From contig NZ_JBHSJF010000006.1 of assembly GCF_042652085.1 (NCBI RefSeq), positions 248,001 through 312,000 of the forward strand: a DNA stretch of 64,000 nt, in the 5' to 3' direction. The notes under the pieces are model-generated. The model was not told where the DNA came from. It saw only the letters and a list, made by a program, of their open reading frames with translations, and searched no databases. Positions 16,548-24,535 of this stretch are shown one piece after another (the first letter of the stretch is position 1; each line of letters begins with the position of its first letter). This stretch comes from Flaviflagellibacter deserti. GTDB taxonomy: Bacteria > Pseudomonadota > Alphaproteobacteria > Rhizobiales > Methylopilaceae. The translations under genes and the position numbers were made by a program.

Positions 16548-17396
16548 ATGGCGCGCGCTCAAACCACGCCTGTCTCGTTCCGCACCCGCCTCGCAGACTT
16601 CCTGGAATCATCGCCGGCCCAGACCGGGATCATCGCGCTGATCCTGGTGAACGCGGTCATTTTCGGCCTGGAGACGATCCCGCCGGTCATGGCGGCGATA
16701 GGGCCCGTGCTCTATGCGCTCGACCACGCGATCCTCATGGTCTTCGTCGTAGAGATCGCGGCTCGCCTGTTTGCATTCGGTTCGCGCTTCTTTCGCGATC
16801 CCTGGTCGGTGTTCGATCTCGCAGTGATCGGCATCGCTCTTTTGCCCGCGACGGGCAGCCTATCCGCGCTCCGCGCCCTGCGTGTCATGCGGGTGCTGCG
16901 CCTCGTCTCGGCAATGCCGGCGCTTCGGTCCGTGGTGGACGCGCTCCTGCGCGCCATGCCGGCGATGGGCTCGGTGGCGGCGCTTCTGGCGCTGGTTCTG
17001 TACGTGGGCGCCGTGATCGCCACCAAGCTGTTCGGCGCGACGCATCCCGAATGGTTCGGCGATCTCGGCCGCTCGCTGCTAACCCTGTTCCAGATCCTCA
17101 CCCTGGAAGGCTGGGCGGACATCATGCGCGATGTCGCGGAGCAGCATCGTTTTGCCTGGTTGTTCTTCGTACCCTTCGTGTTGATCGCGACCTTCGCGGT
17201 GCTCAATCTCGTCGTCGCCGTCATCGTCGATTCCATGCAGAGCGGCGTCCGGGCCGCGGTGGCCGAGGAAGAGGAAGAGCGCGATGCCGAACTGCGCCGC
17301 GAGCTCGACCATGACCTTGGCGACGTCCTGCGGGAAATCCGGAAGGATCTCGCCGAGCTGAAGGCCTCGGTGTCCAGTGGACAATCCAAAGGCTGA
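16548..17396 (+). CDS. Voltage-gated cation channel (NaChBac-like, one-domain)
   Basis: This 282-residue single-domain six-helix channel has S1 at about 26-43, S2 58-76, S3 85-100, S4 105-122 with arginines at 109, 112, 115 and 118 in the R-x-x-R voltage-sensor pattern, a pore helix with filter TLEGWAD at 185-191 and S6 about 203-228. The tail (236-275) is a highly charged coiled coil (AEEEEERDAELRRELDHD) expected to hold the tetramer. NaChBac's filter is TLESWAS; here Gly replaces Ser and an Asp follows, so relative Na+/Ca2+ selectivity is uncertain. Start at 16548 follows GGGGG. The stop overlaps murJ (TGATG). Confidence 0.9.
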   Translation: MARAQTTPVSFRTRLADFLESSPAQTGIIALILVNAVIFGLETIPPVMAAIGPVLYALDHAILMVFVVEIAARLFAFGSRFFRDPWSVFDLAVIGIALLPATGSLSALRALRVMRVLRLVSAMPALRSVVDALLRAMPAMGSVAALLALVLYVGAVIATKLFGATHPEWFGDLGRSLLTLFQILTLEGWADIMRDVAEQHRFAWLFFVPFVLIATFAVLNLVVAVIVDSMQSGVRAAVAEEEEERDAELRRELDHDLGDVLREIRKDLAELKASVSSGQSKG

Positions 17397-18928
17397 TGGC
17401 GATGTGGCGCAGCATTGCGTCCGTTGGCGGGCTGACCCTCGTCTCGCGCCTGTTCGGCTTCATCCGTGACGTCGCGATGGCTCCGTTGCTCGGCGCGGGC
17501 CCGCTGTCCGACGCGTTCATGGTCGCGTTCCGGCTGCCGAACCATTTCCGCGCGATCTTCGCCGAGGGTGCCTACAACGCCGCGTTCGTGCCCCGTTACT
17601 CGGCTGTGCTGACCGAACGCGGCGCCGAGGAAGCGAAACGTTTCGCCGGTGCGATCCTGACGCTGACCTTGATCGTCCAGCTCATCCTGATGGCGCTCGC
17701 ATTCGCGGCGATGCCACTACTCGTTCGGCTGCTTGCCCCGGGTTTCGTCGACGATCCCGCCCAGTTTTCGACGACGATCGATCTCACGCGGATCACCTTT
17801 CCCTATCTCGCGCTGATCGCCGTCGCGACGCTCGTCTCCGGCATGCTCAATGCCCATGAACGGTTTGCCGCCGCCGCGGCGTCGCCGATCCTGCTGAACA
17901 TCTTCATGATCGGCGCGCTGTTCCTGACGCCGTATTTCCCGACCGCGGCCCATGCGCTCGCCTGGGGCGTGACTTTGTCCGGTTTCGGCCAGCTCCTCTG
18001 GGTCATGCTCGATCTGCGCCGGACGGGCCAGACGCTCGGCTTCGTCCGCCCCTCGATGACTGAGGACATGCGGAAATTCCTGAAGGCGTTCGGGCCGGCG
18101 ACGATCGGCTCGGCCGGCGTACAGATCGCGATGTTCGCCGACACTATCATCGCCAGCTTCCTGCCGTCGGGCTCGGTGTCCTATCTCTATTACGCCGACC
18201 GGCTCTACCAGCTCCCGCTTGCGGTCATCGGCATCGCCGTCGGCGTCGTGCTGCTGCCGGCGCTGTCGCGCCGCGTCGCGGCGGGAGACGAGGAGGGCGC
18301 CCGGCGTGGACTCAACCGGGCGCTGGAAGGCATCGTCGCCCTGACCCTTCCATGCGTGGTCGTCTTCCTGCTGGCGGCCGAACCGGTGATGGCGGTGCTG
18401 TTCGGGCGAGGGGCGTTCGATGCGAATGCGGTCGCGGGTTCCGCTCGCGCGCTCGAAGCCTACGCGATTGGTCTCACCGCGGTGGTCGCGCTGCGTGCCC
18501 TGACGCCCGCATTCCACGCGCGCGGCGACACCGCGACGCCGGTCAAGGTGCTGGCGATCTCGATCACCATCAACGTGCTTCTGAAGATCGTTTTGATGGG
18601 ACACCTCGCGAGTGCGGGCCTTGCGCTCGCGACGTCGGTCGGCGCGTGGATCAATGCGATCCTTCTCGCGATCCTGCTCGCAAGGCGCGGGATGTTCGCA
18701 GCCGACCAGAGGCTCGTCCGGGTTCTTCTGCTATCGATTGCCGCCTCCTTCGCGATGGCGGCCGTCTTAGTCGGGCTTGAGCCGCAAATGGCCCGCCTGC
18801 CCAATCTGATCCCCTCCTTACCCGACCTTCTCCCGACTGCGGTCAGGCTCGGGCTGGCGGCGATCGCTTATCTCGCCGTGGGCGCGATAGGCTGGCGACT
18901 GATCCGCAGAAACCTTCAGTCGGAATGA
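17396..18928 (+). CDS. murJ: Lipid II flippase MurJ
   Basis: This 510-residue MOP-superfamily protein with 13-14 membrane spans moves lipid II across the inner membrane for peptidoglycan synthesis. The N-terminus (SVGGLTLVSRLFGFIRDVAM, LGAGPLSDAFMVAFRLPNHF, FAEGAYNAAFVPRY) is diagnostic, including the conserved Arg of the first helices. Length is normal. The start overlaps the ion-channel stop, implying co-translation, which is an unusual partner. Because a polysaccharide cluster without a Wzx flippase starts just downstream, a second role there cannot be excluded, but the sequence looks like genuine MurJ. Confidence 0.95.
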   Translation: MAMWRSIASVGGLTLVSRLFGFIRDVAMAPLLGAGPLSDAFMVAFRLPNHFRAIFAEGAYNAAFVPRYSAVLTERGAEEAKRFAGAILTLTLIVQLILMALAFAAMPLLVRLLAPGFVDDPAQFSTTIDLTRITFPYLALIAVATLVSGMLNAHERFAAAAASPILLNIFMIGALFLTPYFPTAAHALAWGVTLSGFGQLLWVMLDLRRTGQTLGFVRPSMTEDMRKFLKAFGPATIGSAGVQIAMFADTIIASFLPSGSVSYLYYADRLYQLPLAVIGIAVGVVLLPALSRRVAAGDEEGARRGLNRALEGIVALTLPCVVVFLLAAEPVMAVLFGRGAFDANAVAGSARALEAYAIGLTAVVALRALTPAFHARGDTATPVKVLAISITINVLLKIVLMGHLASAGLALATSVGAWINAILLAILLARRGMFAADQRLVRVLLLSIAASFAMAAVLVGLEPQMARLPNLIPSLPDLLPTAVRLGLAAIAYLAVGAIGWRLIRRNLQSE

Positions 18929-19017
18929 TTTTTCCTCGAGATTAACAGTGTTTCAGCGTTGAACTTGTAAACTCCCGTCGATCGATAGAATTTTCGGCGA
19001 ATATTCGGGAGGCGTTC

Positions 19018-19821
19018 GTGTCCGCTGTTTCAAAATTCGACGTTGCCGATGATGTCGCGCACCCTGAGGTTAGCGCGAATTCCTCTCTTCGCAGCGTCAT
19101 CGAGGCGTCCGGATACCGTCCTTATGGCGACTGGTGCTGGGACGGCTACAAGCCGACCATCGTGGCTTTGGCCAAGGCCTACGGCCTGACGCGCCTGCTC
19201 GAAATCGGCGGCGGCCGCGATCCGTCGTTTTCTCCTGAAGAGGCTGCCGAGCACGGCTTTCAGGTGACGATCAACGACATCTCGTCGGTCGAACTCGAGA
19301 ACATGAAGGCCAATTTCGGCACGGCCTGTTTCGATGTCTCCGGCGACATCAGCTCGACCGGCATCGCCAAGGGCGCCTACGATCTCGCTTATTCCCGGAT
19401 GGTCTTCGAACACGTGAAGGACGTCGAGCAGGCCTGGACCAATCTTTACCAGCTGCTCGCTCCCGGTGGCGTCGCCATCGCCTTCTACCCGACGCTCTAT
19501 TGCCCGCCCTTTGTCGTGAACAAGTTCATCCCCGAGAGCGTGTCCTCGGCCATTGTCAACCTGCTCTACAAGCACCGCACTGCAGACGAGGATCCGAAAT
19601 TCCCCGCCTTCTATGACCATTGCTATGGCGCGCCGGGTCTGGTCGAGCCGATGCTGCGTGACATCGGCTATCGCGATGTCGCGGTGATGCCGTTCTACGG
19701 GCACGAGTATTTCATCAATATTCCGGTCGTGCGCGAGATCGACGCTCTGGTCAGTAATCTTGCCCGCCGCACCAATTTCGGCCGGCTGTCCGCTTACGCC
19801 TATGCGGTGGTCCGGAAATAG
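19018..19821 (+). CDS. SAM-dependent class I methyltransferase
   Basis: This 267-residue protein has LLEIGGGRDPSFSPEEAAE (SAM-binding glycine loop), VTINDISSVELEN (acidic ribose-binding end of strand 2), YDLAYSRMVFEHVKD and LYQLLAPGGVAIAFYPT, the usual order of motifs I, II, IV and VI. The substrate is not evident; its position at the head of a polysaccharide cluster suggests a sugar or lipid carrier-linked glycan. GTG start follows GGGAGG nine bases upstream. Its last 22 bases overlap the convergent O-antigen-ligase gene. Confidence 0.82.
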   Translation: MSAVSKFDVADDVAHPEVSANSSLRSVIEASGYRPYGDWCWDGYKPTIVALAKAYGLTRLLEIGGGRDPSFSPEEAAEHGFQVTINDISSVELENMKANFGTACFDVSGDISSTGIAKGAYDLAYSRMVFEHVKDVEQAWTNLYQLLAPGGVAIAFYPTLYCPPFVVNKFIPESVSSAIVNLLYKHRTADEDPKFPAFYDHCYGAPGLVEPMLRDIGYRDVAVMPFYGHEYFINIPVVREIDALVSNLARRTNFGRLSAYAYAVVRK

Positions 19822-21050
19822 GATCCGGACTGCTGCTGGTATTTGCTGACGGCGGCGATGAAGCCCCAGGTGAGGCCGAGCAGCAGGAAGAAGTGACGCC
19901 AGTGGTCGGTGTCGATGATGAAGCCCTGCAGCGATAGCACGGTGAACGTCGCCAGCACTGCGCCGAACGGCAGCCGGTATGGGCTCGGCTTGAACAACGC
20001 CTTGTAGCCGACCGCCCAGGTCAGCACGATCGTCGCCGCGTAGCTGAAGCCGCCGAGCCAGCCATACGAGAAAAACGCGTTCATGAAGACATTGTGCGGG
20101 TCGGCCTCGAAGATGCGTGCGAACGCGTGCGGGCCGATCCCGAGCGGGTTGTCCATGATATAGGCGAGGCCGCGCGCCTGGTTGGCGAAGCGGCCGCTAT
20201 CCGAGACGTCGTAGTCCTGCTCGAGACTGGCGCGGATCTCGAAGACCTTGCTGATGGCGGGAATGCTGAGCAGGGCGACGAGGCCGAGCGCCACCGACAC
20301 ACCCCCGGCGATGCTGACGACCATCACTCGAAGCCGAAGCCGCGCCGAGTTCGAGAAGATCAGCAGGAAGAGCACCGCGAGCGCGCTCGACAGGACGACG
20401 TGCGTCCAGGCCGCGCGCGAGAAGCTGAGAAAGAGGCCGATCAGCGTGATCATGTAGGGCAGCGACAGGATCATGATCGTCCGGGCGCGCCCGAGCAGCA
20501 TGTCCTGCAGCATCAGGACGAGGGGCAGGACCAGGAATGGCGAATAGACATTGGGGTCCTTGAAGAAGGCTTTGGCGCGGCTGTAAAGCGTCAGAAGCTC
20601 GCTCGTGCCGGCGACATTGAAATAACCCACTATTCCAAAGACGGCGGCGACCATCGCTGTGGCGATATAGGCGGTCTTGATGATCGCGAACCGTTCGAGC
20701 GTGTGCTCGGTCAGCAGCGCCGCGTAGAAAACGGCGTTGCCGAGCATGAAGGCCGAGATCAACACATATTCGACCGTGCCCTCATATTGCAGCACGCGCG
20801 TCGCGGCCATTGCCCCGCCGATATTGAACAGGACGAGCAGGATGACGAGAGGCATGGCCGTGGCGTGCAGCCTCAGCCCGGCCAGCATGAAAAAGAGAAG
20901 CGTTGGAATGAACATCGCCTCATAGGGCGAAGGCTCGATCAGAACGAAGCTGCCGCTGAAGACGAACAGCCAGAGCATGAACCGGGCAAGGCCTTCCCGC
21001 GAGACCGCCAGTCGCGGCGCGGCGATGCCGGTTGCGTGCGTTGCGCTCAA
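19800..21050 (-). CDS. O-antigen ligase/polymerase-like membrane protein
   Basis: This 416-residue protein has about 10-12 membrane spans and the WaaL/Wzy_C-type pattern: a large periplasmic loop containing FANQARGLAYIMDNPLGIG and AFARIFEADPHNVFMNAFFS, where the H-N-x-F motif is conserved in O-antigen ligases and polymerases. It probably polymerises or ligates repeat units at the periplasmic face. TTG start overlaps the stop of the upstream gene (TTGA), consistent with operon coupling. Confidence 0.85.
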   Translation of the reverse strand: MSATHATGIAAPRLAVSREGLARFMLWLFVFSGSFVLIEPSPYEAMFIPTLLFFMLAGLRLHATAMPLVILLVLFNIGGAMAATRVLQYEGTVEYVLISAFMLGNAVFYAALLTEHTLERFAIIKTAYIATAMVAAVFGIVGYFNVAGTSELLTLYSRAKAFFKDPNVYSPFLVLPLVLMLQDMLLGRARTIMILSLPYMITLIGLFLSFSRAAWTHVVLSSALAVLFLLIFSNSARLRLRVMVVSIAGGVSVALGLVALLSIPAISKVFEIRASLEQDYDVSDSGRFANQARGLAYIMDNPLGIGPHAFARIFEADPHNVFMNAFFSYGWLGGFSYAATIVLTWAVGYKALFKPSPYRLPFGAVLATFTVLSLQGFIIDTDHWRHFFLLLGLTWGFIAAVSKYQQQSGSYFRTTA

Positions 21051-22585
21051 TAGGCGCTCTTTGAGTTCAGCAGCGACAGCGGCGTCTTCAGCAGGATCTT
21101 GATGTCGAACAGGACCGACCAGTTCTCAATGTAATAGAGATCGTGCTCGACGCGCTGCTGGATCTTCTCCTGCGTGTCGGTCTCTCCGCGCCAGCCGCAG
21201 ATCTGCGCCCAGCCGGTGATGCCGGGCTTCACGCGATGGCGCGCGAAATAGCCGTCGACGGCCTCGTCGTAGAGACGGTCTTCCGCCTTGGCGTGGATCG
21301 CGTGCGGACGGGGGCCGACGAGCGAGAGATTGCCTTTCCACACGACGTTCAGAAGCTGTGGCAGCTCGTCGATGCTGGTGCGGCGGATGAAATGGCCGAT
21401 GCGGGTGACGCGCGGATCGTTGACCTGGACGAGCCTCGACGCGGTCGGGTCAGTATGCTCGGTATACATCGAGCGGAACTTGAAGACCTCGATCAGCTCG
21501 TTGTTGAAGCCGTAGCGCTTCTGCCGGAAGAAGATCGGGCCGCGTGAATCCAGCTTGATCGCGACCGCGGTCGCCAGCATCACCGGGGACAGGCAGATCA
21601 GCGCGATCGCGCCGACGACACGGTCGAACATCGCCTTGATCACCACGTCCCAGTCGGCGATCGGGCGGTCGAAGATGTCGATGACCGGAATCGAGCCGAG
21701 ATAGGAATAAGAGCGCGGCCTGAATTGCAGCTTGTTGGTATGCGCCGACAGCCGGATGTCGATCGGCAGAATCGACAGCTTCTTGAGCATTTCGAGGATG
21801 CGCCCCTCGGCCGTGATCGGCAGGGTGAATATCACGAGATCGAGCCGTGTGCGGCGCGCGAATTCGACGAGATTATTGACGGTGCCGAGCTTCGGCAGGC
21901 CGGCGACAGTGTCCGGCGAGCGTTCGTCGGTGCGGTCGTCGAACACGCCGCAAATGTCGACGTCGCTCATCGTATCAGCCTGGATGGCGTTGATCAGGTT
22001 CTCGGCGGCCGGGCCGCCGCCGACGATCGCCGTGCGCCGCTTGAGCCGTCCCGCGGCCGTCCAGTGCCGCACCACGGCGCAGACGATTCCTCGCCCGGCG
22101 ATAAGCGCGATGACACCGCAGGACCACCAGGCCAGCATCCAGCTCGGTCCGGGCGTCGTATAGCCGAGCGCGGCGAAGAGAACCCAGGGCGCGGCGACCG
22201 CGACCGTCCATGCGCAGGCGAGTCGAATGGCCTGAGCGCTCAGGTTGCGGAACATCGGCACCGAATAGAGATGCGCGGCCTCGAACAGGACGATGGCGGT
22301 GATCGTCACGGCGGGAAGCAGCAGCGCCTCGAGCCAGAACCATTCGCTTGAACCGGAGAACAGCGAAAGGGCAACCACGCCGACCAGAAACAGGCCGATC
22401 GCCTCGCCGAACCTGACGAGGCCGGTGATGATGATGGGGGAATAGGTTGCCGGAACCGGAGTGCTGGCGATCATTTCGGCCAGAGGCGACAGGGCCGTCG
22501 GCTTGCCGGTTTCGAAAGTCTGCGCGGATGGCGCCACGGAACGGTTTCGCCCAGCGTTTCTTCTTTCGATGTCGGCAATACTCAT
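21047..22585 (-). CDS. Undecaprenyl-phosphate sugar-1-phosphate transferase (WcaJ/ExoY-like)
   Basis: This 512-residue polyprenyl glycosyl-1-phosphate transferase has five N-terminal spans, a CoA-binding-like domain (TAIVGGGPAAENLINAIQ, about 190-320) and a C-terminal bacterial sugar transferase domain with FRQKRYGFNNELIEVFKFRS, RRTSIDELPQLLNVVWKG and SLVGPRPHAI, the signature of the catalytic Asp-Glu region. It transfers glucose- or galactose-1-phosphate to undecaprenyl phosphate, starting repeat-unit assembly. Start at 22585 (MSIADIERRN) gives the normal family length. It heads the leftward pair with the ligase-like gene. Confidence 0.92.
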   Translation of the reverse strand: MSIADIERRNAGRNRSVAPSAQTFETGKPTALSPLAEMIASTPVPATYSPIIITGLVRFGEAIGLFLVGVVALSLFSGSSEWFWLEALLLPAVTITAIVLFEAAHLYSVPMFRNLSAQAIRLACAWTVAVAAPWVLFAALGYTTPGPSWMLAWWSCGVIALIAGRGIVCAVVRHWTAAGRLKRRTAIVGGGPAAENLINAIQADTMSDVDICGVFDDRTDERSPDTVAGLPKLGTVNNLVEFARRTRLDLVIFTLPITAEGRILEMLKKLSILPIDIRLSAHTNKLQFRPRSYSYLGSIPVIDIFDRPIADWDVVIKAMFDRVVGAIALICLSPVMLATAVAIKLDSRGPIFFRQKRYGFNNELIEVFKFRSMYTEHTDPTASRLVQVNDPRVTRIGHFIRRTSIDELPQLLNVVWKGNLSLVGPRPHAIHAKAEDRLYDEAVDGYFARHRVKPGITGWAQICGWRGETDTQEKIQQRVEHDLYYIENWSVLFDIKILLKTPLSLLNSKSAY

Positions 22586-22680
22586 GACAGACCTGCACAG
22601 ACCCAGACGCGGTTCGGGACGGGGCATCATCGCCAAGAGGGGTGGAAGAAGGCTTAATAGGGACAATTAAACGCTTATTC

Positions 22681-23832
22681 TCAGGTCCTGTAGGTCAGGG
22701 CCTCGCGGTATCCGGATAGTACTCCGGCGACCATTTCCGAGATCGAGAAATTCTCGCGGACATAGCCAGCCAATGCTTCCGCCTGCTCGGTCTTTTCCGG
22801 GGCGGGCATCGACAGAAGCTGCTCGATCGCGTCGGCGAGCGCTTCGCTGTCATCAGGCGGGACGAGCCGATCCGCGAACGGTCCGAAGATTTCGGGAATG
22901 CCGCCGACATTGGTTGCGACGAGTGGATGCGCGGCGGCGGTTGCTTCGATGACGACGTAAGGCAGGCTTTCCGCGCGCGACGGCACGATCATCAGGCCGG
23001 CCTGGCCGAGAGCCTCCCGGATCGGCTGGGGAGGGGAGAAGCGGACCTGGTTTCCAAGTCCGAGTTCGGCAACGAGGTCATGTAATTGCCGCTCGTCCGG
23101 CCCCGCTCCGACGATCAGAAGGGACAGTTCCCGGCCGCCGGCCGCGATCTGCGCCACGGCCCGCAGCAAGACGTCGATCCCCTTCAGCACGCGCAATTCG
23201 CCGATGTAGAGCAGGTCGCCAGCGTCTTGTTCGAGCGGCACCGGCTTGAATTCGGCGGTGCTGACACCATTGCGGACGACCCGTATGCGCTGGGACGCCT
23301 TCTCGCCGATCACTGGCCTCGCCAGCCGGGCGATATAGTCGCTTTCGATGAGGAAGATATCGGTCGAGCGCGCCAACATGGTTTCAGCAGCCATATAGGC
23401 ACGGGCGCTGACGGATTTGGTCGTGTAGTGGAAGCTGCCGCCATGCGGCGTGTAGACCGTCGCGGGCCAGTTCCGGTCGATCAATCTGGGTACCCGGGCA
23501 TAGGCACCGCCCTTAGAGCCGTGTCCGTGCACGATGTCGGGCTTCGCCTCTTCGACGAAAACGCGAACCGCGCGCGTCGCGGCAAGATCGGAGAGGCCCG
23601 GATTGCGGCCCATCGCGATGCGTCTCAGGCCAAGATCGAGACGCGGTTTGAGTTCCTCCAAGGCCGTTGCAGCCCGCTCGCCGCCCGTGCTCGCATCACA
23701 GAGGATGCCGACATGGTGGCCGAGTTCGGCCTGGCCGCGTGCAACGTCGAGCACATGGCGAAAAAGCCCGCCGACGGGCGAGCGGAAGACGTGAACGATC
23801 CTGAGCGGCCGATCGGTCGCGTGCTGCGTCAA
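22681..23832 (-). CDS. Family 4 glycosyltransferase
   Basis: This 383-residue GT-B enzyme begins with RIVHVFRSPVGGLFRHVLDV (Gly-rich acceptor loop). Its C-terminal domain has ELRVLKGIDVLLRAVAQ, VGAGPDERQLHDLV and PSRAESLPYVVIEATAA with the E-x7-E nucleotide-sugar motif. It adds a sugar to the growing repeat unit at the cytoplasmic membrane. The TTG start overlaps the stop of the export-protein gene (TTGA). It is separated from the sugar-phosphate transferase by about 95 bp. Confidence 0.92.
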   Translation of the reverse strand: MTQHATDRPLRIVHVFRSPVGGLFRHVLDVARGQAELGHHVGILCDASTGGERAATALEELKPRLDLGLRRIAMGRNPGLSDLAATRAVRVFVEEAKPDIVHGHGSKGGAYARVPRLIDRNWPATVYTPHGGSFHYTTKSVSARAYMAAETMLARSTDIFLIESDYIARLARPVIGEKASQRIRVVRNGVSTAEFKPVPLEQDAGDLLYIGELRVLKGIDVLLRAVAQIAAGGRELSLLIVGAGPDERQLHDLVAELGLGNQVRFSPPQPIREALGQAGLMIVPSRAESLPYVVIEATAAAHPLVATNVGGIPEIFGPFADRLVPPDDSEALADAIEQLLSMPAPEKTEQAEALAGYVRENFSISEMVAGVLSGYREALTYRT

Positions 23833-24398
23833 AACCAGCGTTCCTTGACGGTGACGGTGTCACCCGGCCGGATCAATGTCGTCATCGGCACTGTCATGCT
23901 TGTGACGCCGGTCTGGTCGCGACGGCTGAGTTCGACCTGCTTGCGGTAGGCACGCGGTGAGTAGCCGCCTGCAATCGCCACTGCCTGCTCGGCGGTCATG
24001 CCCGCGACGAATGGATATTGTCCTGCCGCCGTCACTTCACCGAGGATGAAGAATGGCCGGTAACTCTCGATCTCAACAGAGACATTCGGCTCTCGAAGGT
24101 AGTCTTTCCGAAGCCTAGCCTCGATCGCGCCCTTCAACTCGAAAGGCGAGCGTCCACTTGCTTCGACCGGGCCGAGCAGCGGCATGGTGATCAACCCGCT
24201 CGGATCGACTTGGTAGGTCGCACTGAGATTCGCCTGGTTGAGAACGGTGATTCTCAACTTATCGCCGCTGCCGAGCAGATAGGGCGTGTCCACCATCGCG
24301 ATCGCGAGCTCTGCTCCGCGCGGTTTTGGCGCGCAGCCCGCTATGAATCCAATGGTGACGAGGAGGAGCGGAATGACGGCCCAGCGGAAACGCGGCAT
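23829..24398 (-). CDS. Polysaccharide export lipoprotein (Wza/ExoF-like)
   Basis: This 189-residue lipoprotein has a signal sequence with lipobox IAGC (Cys at about 22), then a Poly_export domain (YLLGSGDKLRITVLNQANLS ... GLITMPLLGPVEASGRSPFEL) and a SLBB-like domain (FFILGEVTAAGQYPFVAGMT). It is shorter than Wza (about 380 residues) and lacks the repeated SLBB domains and the outer-membrane helix, like the short ExoF-type exporters of rhizobia. It is divergent from the Wzz-like gene, with which it should form the trans-envelope export complex. Confidence 0.9.
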   Translation of the reverse strand: MPRFRWAVIPLLLVTIGFIAGCAPKPRGAELAIAMVDTPYLLGSGDKLRITVLNQANLSATYQVDPSGLITMPLLGPVEASGRSPFELKGAIEARLRKDYLREPNVSVEIESYRPFFILGEVTAAGQYPFVAGMTAEQAVAIAGGYSPRAYRKQVELSRRDQTGVTSMTVPMTTLIRPGDTVTVKERWF

Positions 24399-24471
24399 GA
24401 CAGGCTTTCAGTAGCTTTTCTCTGATGCCGAGTTAGCCCCGTTATGGTTAACAAACCCTTGGTTCTTCCCG

Positions 24472-24481
24472 GGGTTAACCC
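24472..24481. promoter_or_regulatory. Palindrome in divergent polysaccharide promoter region
   Basis: GGGTTAACCC is a perfect 10-bp palindrome about 55 bp before the Wzz-like start; a related GGTTAAC lies about 20 bp upstream. It could be an operator for the divergent export genes. Role inferred from position only. Confidence 0.35.
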
Positions 24482-24535
24482 GTTCGAAACCATAAGCCGC
24501 GACAACAGGCTGGGTCATTCGAGCAGGGGAGCGCC

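Noticed and set aside
20094..21053. Long antisense frame over the O-antigen-ligase gene
   Set aside because: Low-complexity charged translation typical of a shadow of a membrane-protein gene; no ribosome site.
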